Shown here in pieces: positions 19,969 to 30,652 of a DNA stretch of 64,000 nucleotides. The position numbers were made by a program, and so were the translations under genes. Source of the DNA: Schistocerca nitens (lineage: Eukaryota > Arthropoda > Insecta > Orthoptera > Acrididae); assembly GCF_023898315.1 (NCBI RefSeq), contig NC_064616.1:294042934-294106933 (forward strand), in the 5' to 3' direction. A model generated the notes under the pieces. The model saw nothing but the letters and a program-made list of their open reading frames with translations. It searched no databases and was not told where the DNA came from. Each line of letters starts with the position of its first letter. The first letter of the stretch is position 1.

Positions 19969-22509
19969 CAAACGTCTCTGAAGAGAATCGAATCGACAGT
20001 CAACGATACGAAATTGAGGTCTGTTCGTCGCGTAGGACCCACATGTCAGGGGAAAACATATTGATTAATGTACTTCCTCTGAGGTAAATTTCTGTAACGG
20101 CAATTACACACCGCCTGTAGACGTTCGCTGACATCGACCTTAGCAACTTTCTTCTCCTCGGGGTAGCTTCGAACATGGTGAGTTTTGTTGGTTTAAATGT
20201 AATTGAATACCTCAAAAATCACTTTCTATTAGCGTTAAGTTCTCCATGAATCCATATGTGGTCCTCAAAATGTGCAGTGTGCCTCCTTGTTGTAGATTAT
20301 GCGCAGCAAAATAGTCAGACAGTTTAGCGCATACGTTTATTGTACGGAATCAAACGACGACAGCGAAACGCATTGCACCACCGTTACTTACTGACAGAAA
20401 CACATGAATTCCTGACGAAGTAATTGCATGAACAACAGCCGCTAGCAGGAAAAGAAGTGAGATATAAAACAGTAATAATAACGTTATACAACTCAGTTGG
20501 GTATTTTAATTGGATCACAAACTATAGAAATAGTTTTGTGCCATATGAGTGTTACAGAAAAATCATCATTTTGAAAGCGGTGGTATGCCTCCGTTGTTGT
20601 CGAGTGTGAAATGCAAGTTGTGGATATTTTTGCTGGAGCATCACTCGGCAACATTTAAGCAATTTACGCCACCCAAAGCGATTAGCGGTAGCAGGCGCCT
20701 TTGACAAGGGCAGAGGGAGGCAGCGTCGCCGCTGCAGCCGCTGCCGCTAACTAGCAAATGGGCCCCGGATAATGTGTCCTGTGGGGCGTCCAGAGGTAGA
20801 CAATCCGCTAAGCAATCGATTACTCTTATTGGATGAAACTGTTATTACCGTTGCGTTATAAAGTGAAATAAAATGTAACTGTGCTGTCATTTCACTTTTA
20901 ACTTCGACATTCAGACGAATCGCGCTATAAAAATGTAGCCGACGAAAGGTCGTCCCGATCGCGAGACCTCACATTCAAACGACACACGTTTTGAGTCCAG
21001 GAAGTGCAGCTGCATACAGTGTTGCCAGATCGTGCAGATGGTTGTACTTAACAGGATTTATCAGTGTGACCAGGTTATTTGTCCCGACTCGCGATCGGCG
21101 CGGACTTAGGCTCTACGGCGGCCGGCCCGCGGGCCGTGTTTTATGGCAAAGAGTGTACACTAAAGGTGAGGGACGCGCGTCAAACAAAAAAGTGTCCTTG
21201 TACGGCTGTGGTCACCAAGTAACGAGGATGGCGTCATGCAGTAAGTCGTGCTGAACCTTACTGCGCTTTACCGACCTTGCACTTGTACCGCGCTGCGTGC
21301 ATCAGCGGCGTTCCCAACTCTCGACGCTGGTTTCCATAAATCACCACTGTGTATAGGCGCTGTAAAGACAAGACGGCGCCGTCAAAGAAGTAACCAGGGA
21401 ATCTCAGGACGTTGCTGACAACCTTTCGGAAACAATATTAACACAATTTTTTAACTTAAAGAGACAGACTCACTGGACAAATTATTAGTCAAAAAGATTA
21501 AAAGAGCGCGCTGATCGCTTCGGAGTGATAAACATGGTATAAAACTGGTATCGGGCAGACATGCGGACACCCACTGTGAATATAAGTTATGGCAATGAAG
21601 TGGTGCGTATGTGGCAGTAGGTTTTATGGAATAAGAGCAGTAAAATGGGTCGCCGTGTAGATTGTAAGATGGCAAGAACTATGCCCCTTACATGAAGTCA
21701 TTAAAGATCACCTAACTCATGTTGAGCGAACAGTAGGGGTGAACAAAAATGACTGACAAGGCACAATGCATCTTGTAGAGGGTATAGTATGGACGTATTG
21801 GAATAATTAATGTTGGGTGATAGTTTTAAAGTAATTAACACGGCATGAAAACTTTGTGGAAACGCGTCGATTTACTGGAGGCTAGTTTACCCCAAGGAAG
21901 TACTCAGAATTGACCGTGGCCGCTGGGGGAGAGGCTAAGGGATGCGGCAACAGGCAGCTTAGGGAGGCTCAAGCTCTGAGAAAGCGGTAACGCGGCGCGG
22001 CCTCCAGCCACCTTAAGATGAGTGACAGTGAGTGCGTGGTTGACCCCGACTCCATGCTGGTGTACCGGGAAACAGACAGAGAACTTGTACGCCTGTTGAT
22101 AAATGTCTGGCGTCCTGTTTTCTGTGAAACATGCGAGAAAGCCACACAAAGCTATAGTGGAGCGGTCAACAGAGGTCAAAATATGCGTGTTTGTGACTTA
22201 GCAACTTCACGCTGAATTCACGGTCCCCAGAGTCTGAAGTAAATCAGGTGAAGAATGACAGAATGAAATACGCCGGCCTCCGATGGGAATGTAGGACCAA
22301 GGAATTTGAAGTACTCTCCTGGGAGTCAGAATTCCGGAAAAAAATTGGTGTTTTGTGCAGACGCTAACCTTGATGCGTGGTCTGGGAGGAGCTATAGCAG
22401 AAGTTGAGAGGAAGGGAAATTTTGTGGGAATTTGTTCACTTCCCAGAGCAGGCATTGGTCGGCGCTGGGAAGCGACACATAATTAACGCGACTTGCGCTG
22501 CAATTGGCG
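19969..22509. other. No gene recognised
   Basis: Unassigned. CG-richer patches occur at about 20640-20770 and 20950-21310. A frame of 65 codons at 22018-22215 (MSDSECVVDPDSMLVYRETD) is open but I do not recognise it. Any of these could hold a small host exon, but nothing visible supports one. Confidence 0.4.
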
Positions 22510-22658
22510 TAAGGCCGGTATTACACTATCAAATTTCTTTGTCAAAGATTTGATCAAAGATGTGATCAAATATTCCATCAAATATATTTGACAAAGATCT
22601 TTGACGTAGCGCTAGAATGGGTATTACACTGTCATCAAATTTTTCGTCAAAGTTCAAG

Positions 22659-22752
22659 ATGGCTGACAACAACTTGTTATTAACAGCAGCAGTTGCACAT
22701 ACCGCAATTGCATTGTGTGCACATGCGGAAAAGAAGTGGGGGAAAAAAAGGA
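22659..22752 (+). pseudogene. Harbinger transposase, N-terminal part
   Basis: Starts with ATG at 22659: MADNNLLLTAAVAHTAIALC followed by AHAEKKWGKKR. The frame is cut at about 22752 by the LINE fragment and resumes near 23500. An N-terminus of this hydrophobic then basic form is usual in insect Harbinger transposases. Confidence 0.65.
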
Positions 22753-22754
22753 AC

Positions 22755-23500
22755 CATACATACGAGGTTGACAGTCTTAAATTCCTGGGATTACAACTTG
22801 ATAATAAATTCAGTAGGGAGGAGCACACCACAGAACTGCAGAAACACCTTAACAAATCTGTATTTGCAATTCGAGTGTTAGCAGACATAGGCAACATAAA
22901 ATGAAAAAGCTTGCATTCTTTGCCTACTTTCATTCCATAATGTCATATGGGATAATATTTTGGGGTAAGTCTTAAAGTCAAACAAAAGTTTTCAGAGTCC
23001 AAAAGCGTGTAATACGTATTATTTGTGGAGTAAATTCACGGACGTCCTCCAGAAACCTCTTCAAAGAACTGGGTATACTAACTACTGCCTCTCAGTATAT
23101 TTACTCCTTAATGAAATTTGTCCTAAATAATATATCTCTTTTTCCAGCAAACAACTCAGTTCATATATACAATACCAGGAACAAAAAGTATCTGCACAAG
23201 GACTTAAAAGCACTTACTTTAGTTCAAAAAGGGGTCCACTACTCAGGAACACTCATCTTCAATAATTTGCCAGTAAACATAAAAAATTTAGTTAGAAATA
23301 AAGATCAGTTTAAAAGGAAGCTGAAAGACTTACTAGTGGACAACTCCTACTCCATTTGCGAAATTTTTAATAGAAACAAATGATGTATTGTATTTATTCA
23401 TACTATTAGTATTATTTCTGCTTAAAAAAAAATCGACATGTTCCACATCCACGAGGATCTCCTCAGCACGGATCTATGGAACGAAAAACTAATCTAATCT
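22755..23500 (+). mobile_element. 5'-truncated LINE 3' end inserted in Harbinger
   Basis: The C-terminal region of a non-LTR reverse transcriptase: VDSLKFLGLQLDNKFSREE, then HIMSYGIIFWG-like text (about 22935-22965), VFRVQKRVIRIICGVNSRT (about 22990), and a long frame at 23111-23383 (MKFVLNNISLFPANNSVHIY to ICEIFNRNK). A short 3' untranslated region ends with 'aactaatctaatct'. At least two frame changes or stops lie around 22900-22980. The domain wording fits the CR1/Daphne-like group. Only the last ~750 bp was inserted, as is common for LINEs. Confidence 0.75.
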
Positions 23501-23745
23501 GGGTGAAGCCGTGGGTTTTACGACGACACGATAAAAGCATTCAACAAAACTTGTTACGTGAGCTTACAGTGGAAGACGTCAAGTCGTACATCAATTACTT
23601 AAGAATGGATGAGCATACATCTCTGTATGTGTTCAATGAAGTGTATCCTCATATCACAAAGCACAATATTCACTTAAGAACTGCTACATCTTCAGAAAAC
23701 AGGCTCACTGTAACACTCCGATTCCTTGCCACAGGAGAGGGTTAG
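23500..23745 (+). pseudogene. Harbinger transposase, continued
   Basis: After the LINE the frame reads WVKPWVLRRHDKSIQQNLLR, ELTVEDVKSYINYLRMDEH, then ITKHNIHLRTATSSENRLTV and TLRFLATGEG. This is the conserved N-terminal domain before the DDE nuclease in PIF/Harbinger proteins (LRFLATGES in relatives). The DDE catalytic domain itself is missing; the frame runs into the microsatellite. Confidence 0.8.
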
Positions 23746-23790
23746 GTTAGGTTAGGTCAGGTCAGGTCAGGTCAGGTCAGGTCAGGTCTG
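23740..23790 (+). repeat. Telomere-like microsatellite (TTAGG)n(TCAGG)n
   Basis: About three GTTAG units followed by about six GTCAG units (23740-23788). (TTAGG)n is the standard insect telomere repeat and (TCAGG)n is a known variant in some beetles. It lies exactly where the transposase core and most of the second Harbinger gene are missing. Confidence 0.9.
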
Positions 23791-23794
23791 GTCT

Positions 23795-23864
23795 CCAATC
23801 TTCTTAATCTACTTTTGTATTCAGGGTGCCTCACGTTGTAAAGCGCCTCATCAGCTTCAGACAT
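23795..23864 (-). pseudogene. Stub of MADF-like second Harbinger protein
   Basis: From ATG at 23864 the minus strand reads MSEADEALYNVRHPEYKSRL and then RRLE. This resembles the start of a MADF (Myb/SANT-like) domain, where a W/LYN-x-x-HPEYK core is typical. Harbinger elements usually carry such a DNA-binding partner gene in the opposite orientation to the transposase. Only about 24 codons remain before the microsatellite. Confidence 0.55.
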
Positions 23865-24159
23865 CTCTATTAATTTTGTAGTTGTCGGCACACACCAATT
23901 GTATTTACCGGCAATGGTTATAAAAACACTACAGACGACAGAACGCTGCAGCGATGCTAGCGCTCCATGTGGTAACATGTCACATTGCAGTGAACAGAAG
24001 ACAAGCGATTTCTTTGATCAAATATACAGCGAGGCCCTAGATTTGATCAAATATTGGACGACATTTGACAAAGTCCCTATTACACTATCAAATATCTTTG
24101 ATAAAGATATTGGACAAAGATATTGGACAAAGAAATTTGATAGTGTAATACCGGCCTAA

Positions 24160-25454
24160 ATGATTTTGCTGGAGGGGAAACCGAGGCAAAGAGCAGACTG
24201 GGAGAAGTCCCCATAGTGGTCTTCCGTTCCCAGCTTGCCTAGAGTGTGGACGTGGCGTTCTTTACTCAGCTTGCCTGAGAAAGAGTGAGCATCTCTGCAG
24301 TTTAGGACTTAGAAAATGGAACGATTGAGCTTGGAGATAGAAAGTTTTGGTTCAGCTATGTACTGAGGAAGATCGCTAGGAGTGAATAGACGAGCGCAGC
24401 CTTGCAGCACCACGAGGTCGGCCGACGTCCACACAATGACGCCGCTCCGCCACGCTGTATTCGGTGATATTGCGCCCGCTCCGGCCACTGATTAATTTGT
24501 TGGATCACGTCGGCAAAGTTTCCACGAGGGTTTCATGGGCCGTGTATTGTAGAATTCTTCTCGCACTTCGCATTACGCCTGGGTCAGTCGATAGGAATTA
24601 CTTTTGAGTTATCGCGCTTTACTCCACGCAAAAGCAATTTATTACCACTACCTGATAGGAGAGTCTTGTAATGTGATGATTGAAGGTCGGGAGTTACAGT
24701 AAATTTGTGCTAATCGACTGCATCTGTTTTCAATCAAGTAGTTGAAATCTCAAGTCACTTTCTTAATTAATTTTATGTTCAACATTTGCATCTGGTGTTC
24801 AATAGCTGAATATAACATCAATGTGCACCCCTTTTTAATTAAAAGTGATCAATTCTGAATAAATGAATGTCAACACTTCCACCACAGTTCAATCAGGAGT
24901 CACAGGGCCATATTACTTTTTGCGTTATCCGATATTGCGGCAGTTTTGCACTCTCTGTTGATCTGTTAGTCAATTAGTTGGGGTGAACACACGCCAAAAC
25001 CAGCTAAGTGACGGGTGGGGTGTTACAAGATGTAACAGATGACAGATTGGAACTTGGACGTGCCCTAGACCAAATTGTACAAAGGTTTCCGATTTGTCAT
25101 TGTATTGACTTGGACTGTTAACGTGTCTACAATGAACGGTGTAGGTATTAACCTACAGGGGCAGGAGACGAATGTCACGTCCTGTCAGTCACAACCGGTT
25201 GAGGAGGTTTTTATGGAGGGGTGGCTGTACGGTACGCTATTGCTTATGCTATCCTGGTGGCTGATTGGAAGGAAACCCTAGCGTGTGATTGGTAGAAAGT
25301 AACATATTGGCGGTGTGTTGCCTGGTAAGTGACTGGTGGGCAATTCTCGTCGGTGACTTGAAGGCAATGGTAAATCGTCAGCTTGTATCCAGTCGATCGT
25401 GTTTTCCTACAGCGAGACGTTAAGACTGTACAGTGGTTCTCTCGCGGCCACCAA
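24160..25454. other. No gene recognised
   Basis: Unassigned DNA. The part from about 25050 may be the 3' untranslated region of the minus-strand Penelope-like element that follows. No protein recognised. Confidence 0.4.
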
Positions 25455-26029
25455 CTACACTGCCAAACCCGGGTCGAGTGGTGCCGCCGACCGGCGAACA
25501 CACACGGTCCGTCGCGATCGAATCACCGGCAGCCAGGCCGCAGGTAACTTCTTGTTATCCACCTTGTTCTTGTTTTTAGGGCATTTAATTATTTCAATAG
25601 TCTCTCTTATTTTCCGTTGCTGCGTCCATGGCTGCCGAGAAAGCACGCGAGGTTCTTGAAAACTGATAGGACGGCCACGTAACTAGTGGTGTTCTGCTAC
25701 AGCTGACTTGTTCCTCTGTCCCAGTCGTACGTAACGTTCATGCTCCAAAACGCGAATGCTAAGGGGTCTCCCGGTTTCACCAGCATAGATTTTGCCATGT
25801 TCACACTGAAGTTCGTACACACCTGCACTGTGGACAGCATTCACGGGATCCTTGTGGGCATCTACAAATCTGACCTTGCGGCCACTCTGAAATATAGGTC
25901 TGATTCCTGTACGACTCATAACCTTGCCTACAAGGTCGCTGACACCTCTCACATAAGGTATTCGAGCAACAGGAAGTGTTTCTGTACCTTTGTCTGTTTT
26001 GCCTTCGCTGTACCTCATGGCTCGATGTA
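25455..26029 (-). pseudogene. Penelope-like GIY-YIG nuclease and C-terminal tail
   Basis: The minus strand reads VARIPYVRGVSDLVGKVMSR then VRFVDAHKDPVNAV, then the nuclease GVYELQCEHGKIYAGETGR with SIRVLEHERY and SAVAEHH. The nuclease signature here is GVY...YAG rather than YIG. Beyond a stop the same frame goes on with ISFQEPRVLSRQPWTQQRK and IRETIEIIKCPKN, a tail also known from intact relatives. It joins the reverse transcriptase part once the mariner insertion is discounted. Confidence 0.78.
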
Positions 26030-26723
26030 CGAGGGTTGCCCAGAAAATAATGCACCGCATTTTTCTTTCTCAGTTGTATACAATTCTACGAATGCGAAAC
26101 GTTACATATGTATTATTTGAAGGCTCCTGAGTGAACGCGCCAAGTTTCCGTCACTTCCGACAGATGGCGTAGCTGTAGGACAGTTTCAAAATGGCTGCAG
26201 ATGATGTACGTTACAAGCAACGTGCCGTTGTTGAATTTCTCACTGCAGAGAGAGAAACTGTGGGGAATATTCACAACCGCTTGTGCAAAGTCTATGGAGT
26301 ATTTGCTGTCGACAGGAGTACAGTTAGTCGCTGGGCACGGAGGATGAGGCCATCAGAAGGCGTTTCGGCGGAGCTCCACGATTTGCAGCGGTCGGGGAGA
26401 CCATCCACGGCTGTCACACCTGAGATGTTGCAGCGAGCTGATGTCATTCGCGAGGACTGACGCATTACGACTCGGCAGCTGGCGCTTAATCTGTCAATCA
26501 GGAAAGGAAGTTCACACAGTGAACCACTGGCTCCGCCACCAGGACAAGGATTGGTACCGACAGGTCATACACGCCCTTGTTTCACCCTGGAGGAAGGCCA
26601 TAGATTACGTGGAAAAATAGGGTGTGTAGATAAAACACTATTCTTTCGTGTGTGAAATTCCCATTATGTTCAATAAAGAATTGTTGAAGAAAAATGCGGT
26701 GCATTTCTTTTTGGGCAACCCTG
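26030..26723 (+). mobile_element. Mariner deletion derivative
   Basis: Inverted repeats: 'gagggttgcccagaaaataa' with 'tgcaccgcattttt' on the left (26031 on), and the reverse complement of 'agggttgcccaaaaagaaa' with 'tgcaccgcattttt' on the right (ending about 26722). TA is near each edge, but the outermost bases have drifted. At about 690 bp it is half the usual length. It interrupts Penelope-like element 2. Confidence 0.8.
26191..26650 (+). pseudogene. Mariner transposase, catalytic domain deleted
   Basis: ATG at 26191 opens MAADDVRYKQRAVVEFLTAE, then VYGVFAVDRSTVSRWARRM and LQRSGRPSTAVTPEMLQ, the double helix-turn-helix of a mariner protein. A TGA at 26458 follows VIRED, then RITTRQLALNLS. 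The text then jumps to the protein's end (WYRQVIHALVSPWRKAIDYV). The whole DDE domain, about 200 codons, is missing. It could be mobilised only by another copy's enzyme. Confidence 0.82.
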
Positions 26724-27378
26724 GCATATCACTGTTGTATCCACTCTCACAGAATGTTGTCTTGAGCTCGTCCAGTTCCTATTGTATGTAGTTGGCGTCA
26801 CTAATCCAGTGAACTTGGGCTATCAGCACACGTAGCACAGTGTTCTTTTGTGCTGGATGGTGGTGTGAATTCGCGTGTGGGTATCTGCTGGTTGTGCTTC
26901 AGCGTCCTGAAGACTTCATGGCCTAGTCTGCCGCTAGATGTTCTGTGGACTTCCATATGCAGAAAAGAAGTATCTCCGTTGTTTTCCATTTCTAGCGTGG
27001 ACTGTATGTTATTGTGTACGCTGCTGAGGTGTTCATGAAATATGTGTAGCTCTGCTTCCCCATGCGGCCATACGACGAACGTGTCGTCCACGTACCTCAG
27101 CCAGCAGTGTGCGCACGATGGCGTAGAATTTCGAAGTCTTCCATGAATATATAACAGCTGCTACAGGTGAGAGGGGTGAGCCCATAACCATTCCATCTCT
27201 TTGCTGATAAAATTTTCCCTGACAACTAAAGTATGTCGACGACAAGCACAATTGCACTGGATCGCAGATGTCCGGCAGTATTTGCTCCTGTAGGATGTTG
27301 ATGGTTTCGACTAGAGGCACGTTGGTAAACAAAGATTTTATGTCAAAGCTGACCATAAGATCCATAGCTACTTGCTGT
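26724..27378 (-). pseudogene. Penelope-like reverse transcriptase fragment
   Basis: The minus strand reads DLMVSFDIKSLFTNVPLVET (motif A), then QLCLSSTYFSCQGKFYQQRD with GMVMGSPLSPVAA (motif B), then in other frames RYVDDTFVVWPHGEAEL (motif C, YVDD), then SFLHMEVHRTSSGRLGHEVF and ELDELKTTFCESGYN. The order matches intact Penelope-like enzymes, which copy RNA at the nicked target. The N-terminal domain is absent. Frames change more than once, so it is inactive. Confidence 0.8.
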
Positions 27379-27716
27379 CTCCTGTGGCATCTTTGCCTTT
27401 CGAGCGCTCTGCCGACTGAGCTATCCAAGCGCAACTCACGACCCGTCCTCGCAGAGTACTTGCGCCAGTACCTCATCTCCTATTACCCGAACTTCACAAA
27501 AGTTCCCCTGCATACTTTGCGGGACTAGCGCTCCTGGAAGAAAGGATACTGTGAAGGTTTAGCTTAACCACAGCCCGCAACATATGCAGGTGAGCTGTGA
27601 AATTTGAAACGTGGGAGATGAGGTATTGGGGGAAGTGCACTTGCCTGGGAAAGGCAAAGGTCCCAGATTCGAGGTCCAGTCTGGCGCACGGTTTTAATCT
27701 GACTGGAAGTTTCATG
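27379..27716 (-). repeat. tRNA-derived fold-back repeat
   Basis: On the minus strand from about 27437 down the text is 'gatagctcagtcggcag' with 'agcgctcgaaaggcaaag' (A-box side of a tRNA). On the plus strand at 27650-27690 it is 'gggaaaggcaaaggtccc' with 'agattcgaggtcc' (B-box side), then 'ttttaatctgactggaag'. The two tRNA parts thus face each other about 200 bp apart. I remember this as an abundant locust and arthropod repeat in which tRNA heads flank a spacer. The limits are approximate. Confidence 0.6.
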
Positions 27717-28460
27717 AATCAGGATACGTATTTCAACATTCACTCAGGCATCGTTTGGCATATCGACTGTCTCGCTAAACTAATATGTGATGCCATACTC
27801 TCCTGCTGTGGTGAACTATGAGTATTATCGCCACGTCTGATGTAGGTTCGTTAGAGAGTAACAAGCTCTTGAGGCTAGCAATAATATCAAATATGAGTAA
27901 AATTTGATGAGAGGTTTTACGCATGTTGTGAGGGCGCACGAGAAATCCCAAACAGACGGTAATGATTCCCCAATATAAGAGTATTGTTCACAATTTCCGA
28001 TCGTCGTAATTGCAAGGAACTTAGAAGTCAGCAATTTTCGCCAAGTGTTTTCCGATGTAAGGGAGTCCCTTGTGCTAAGCTTGTACAGCCCTTCGTGCAG
28101 GAATATGCCAGAGAGGTCCAGAGATGCGGTTCCGGTCATTAGAAGAAGTCAGCTAAACCTCGGATTAGCTAATTAAAGTATACGGAATGTGAACGACATC
28201 CGTTAGCTCTGTTAAAAACAGCAGACCATTGTTTTCTTCTCTGCATAGTGTTAACATGGACGCGATAATGTTAAACCTTAAGTCTTCTTTCTCTGTTGAC
28301 TGATTCACCCATGCTGACAACGGTAAAGAAATTTTCTGTGCCTTTGCATCTCTCTTCTTCTTTGGCAACATCTTTTCATACTTGAAAATTATCCGTAATT
28401 ACAAAGATAAGCTGTAATAAAGTTCAGTAATGGGAAATTTCGTTGCATTATATTGTAGAC
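27717..28460. other. No gene recognised
   Basis: No protein or repeat recognised. Confidence 0.5.
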
Positions 28461-29190
28461 GTAGATGAGTCAAATACATCTGCATAAAACGTAAGCTACT
28501 ACCGGTAGGTCAATTTCTGAAAACTCCTGAGAATGGGAACGCTTTTGGTTAAAGCAGATAGTGCAGCAGGAGCGGTCCGTGGTGGTGGGGTACGATGAAA
28601 ATAACCTTGTCTGTCAGGAAGAAAACGGGACAGAGCTACCCACACTCGAATAAAATGTATATTGCACGTTCGAAACGCACTCTCCCTAACTTGACTATAT
28701 CGTGGACAGTGTGTAACACATTAAAGGATCACTTTTTTAAACCTCGCAATTATCTTCCACTTCTGCACAGAAGTTTGAAATTTTTGATATAAGGTGTCTA
28801 CATCCTTCCTCTGTAGTGGTGAAAATATGTATGTATCTATATGTAGATGAGTCTAATATATCTGCATAAAACGTAAACTATTGCCGGTAGGTCAGTTGCT
28901 GAAAACTCCTGAGAGTGAAAACATCTGCACCACCTAAACAAACGCTTTTGGTCAAATCAGAGAGCGCAGCATCATCTGTCAGGAAGAGCACGGGACAGAG
29001 CTATCAACACTCGAATAAAATGTATATTGCACATTCAAATTGCATTCTCCGTAAATTGGCTATGTCATGTACAGTGTGCAACACATTAAAGGGTCACACT
29101 TCTTTGAAACCCAGCAATTATCTCCCACTGTTACGCAGAAGTCTGAAATTCCGCTGTAAGATGTCTACATCCCTCCTATGTAGAGGTGCA
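28461..29190 (+). repeat. 382-bp tandem duplication
   Basis: Two units begin 'gtagatgagtc' at 28461 and 28843. Shared words include 'tctgcataaaacgtaa', 'tcgaataaaatgtatattgc' and 'gtgtctacatcc/atgtctacatcc'. The copies are clearly diverged, with several indels, so the duplication is old. I recognise no coding content. Confidence 0.88.
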
Positions 29191-29884
29191 AATGCTTGCG
29201 CCCTGCTACGTCACCCTCGGGCTCGTCGACCGTTCAAACAATAAGGTGTCGACACGTGCAAGAAAACGGCCAGAACTCAGAATTTCGTTTGAGGTACGTG
29301 GTGAGTTAATGATGTTGCATTGGCACCAAATTTCGCCACAATTCTGCCCAACGCTACAGTCGACGTGTCACTCGAGGGGAAGGTTCTCACACCTACTCTT
29401 ACCCACATTTTACCCCTTCTCTTGACGCCTCTGCAATGGAGGTTAGAACTGCGACGCTCAGTGTTGGAATGGCGCGATTTGCTTATGAGTGGCCAAGGAA
29501 ACCAGTTGAGCCACACCGCCGCTCAGAATTGACACGAAAAGGCCGCAGCGGGCGGCATAAAGGGCGTCAGTGAAACCATCCCTTCCCTTGGGGCGTTGAT
29601 TCCCACGCCTTCCGCGGTCGAAATCGACTGTTCTCAGTGCGTTGAGCAACAGGACGACGTTCTTGACAACATCTGACACTGCTGGCACCCCAAGGACGTT
29701 ATGTCTCGAAGGGCTTCGCGGAGCTGTAACACCATTGTAAGTGATCTAATGCTTTCGGTGTGTTGCGCGACCGCAGTTTTTGCGCTGGTATTCAGGCTGG
29801 ATCCACTAGGGACGTTGAAAAAACATTCGACGATATTTGAACATTTTTGCAGCAAAGCGTGTTAATGCTTTTTTAACCCTCTTG
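29191..29884. other. No gene recognised
   Basis: No protein or repeat recognised; moderately GC-rich. Confidence 0.5.
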
Positions 29885-30652
29885 TTTCGTGTCCTCCTAT
29901 GGTGTGATCAATTGTGGGCGCGACATTGAGACATGCCGATTCCTTGTAGTACTGGCGTGGATGACCACACACTTTTTATTGTTTAGAATAATTTGCCACT
30001 TTTCGCACCATACTGATGTCTTTTCTAAATGATTTTGCAATAGGTTTTGATCTTCTGATGACTGTACTAGATGGTAAACCACAGTATCATCTGCAAATGG
30101 CCGGCCGTTGTGGCCGAGCGGTTCTAGGCGCTTCAGTCTGGAACCGCGTGACCGCTACGGTCGCAGGTTCGAATCCTGCCTCGGGCATGGATGTGTGTGA
30201 AGTCCTTAGGTTAGGTAGGTTTAAGTAGTTCTAAGTTCTAGGGGACTGATGACCACAGATGTTAAGTCCCATAGTGCTCAGAGCCATTTGAGTCATCTGC
30301 AAACAGTGTAAGAGGGCTATCCAGATTGTCTCCCAAATCGTTGATACAGATTATACGCAGAAGAGGGAACATAATTCTTCCCTGGGGAACAACAGCTATC
30401 ACTTCTGTTTTTCCCTATGACATCTCGTTTGCAACAGAAAATTACGAATCCACTCGCACAACTGCCACTATATTCCATAGGCGTACAATTCGATTAGAAG
30501 CCACTTGCGAGGAATGATGTCAAAAGACTTCTGGAAATCTAGATATATTAAATCAACTTGAAGTCCCCTGGCGGTAGCACTCATTGCTTCGTGTGAATAA
30601 ATAGTCAATTTCGTTTCGCAACAATGATATTTTTTTAATCTGTGCTCTCTAT
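29885..30652 (-). pseudogene. LINE reverse transcriptase fragment split by a SINE
   Basis: The minus strand gives LIYLDFQKSFDIIPRKWLL (motif A) at about 30510-30565, a damaged motif B region, and after the SINE DTVVYHLVQSSEDQNLLQ, NHLEKTSVWCEKWQI and NNKKCVVIHAST (from motif C onward). The wording is typical of CR1-group LINEs. Frames change between the parts and both ends are missing. Confidence 0.75.
30098..30292 (+). mobile_element. SgRP1-like SINE
   Basis: Full-length, with A box 'tggccgagcgg' and B box 'ggttcgaatcc'. The perfect 11-bp target duplication 'tcatctgcaaa' lies at 30087-30097 and 30293-30303. It is inserted in the LINE, next to the polymerase motif C. Confidence 0.9.

Larger units (their letters stand above)
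22513..24156. mobile_element. PIF/Harbinger transposon, internally gutted
   Basis: Terminal inverted repeats begin GGCCGGTATTACACTATCAA on both strands (22513 on plus, 24156 on minus) and continue with AATTTCTTTGTC. The target duplication is TAA (22510-22512 and 24157-24159), typical for PIF/Harbinger. Subterminal copies of 'attacactatcaaat' in both orientations lie inside the ends. The content in order is: start of the transposase, a LINE 3' fragment, more transposase, a microsatellite, and a stub of the second gene on the opposite strand. Confidence 0.88.
25455..27378 (-). mobile_element. Penelope-like element 2, split by a mariner
   Basis: A minus-strand Penelope-like element. Reverse transcriptase pieces occupy 26724-27378 and the GIY-YIG nuclease and C-terminal tail 25455-26029; a mariner (26030-26723) separates them. 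The 5' boundary coincides with a tRNA-derived repeat at 27379, and the 3' limit is not defined. It belongs to a different family from elements 1 and 3 judging by protein wording. Confidence 0.8.

Noticed and set aside
22018-22215. 65-codon ORF starting MSDSECVVDPD as a small host protein
   Set aside because: No recognisable domain and no splice or conservation evidence in the sequence; left as unassigned.
25399-25659. Possible host exon with splice-donor-like 'caggtaac' near 25541
   Set aside because: The opposite strand carries the C-terminal tail of a Penelope-like element, which explains the open frame.
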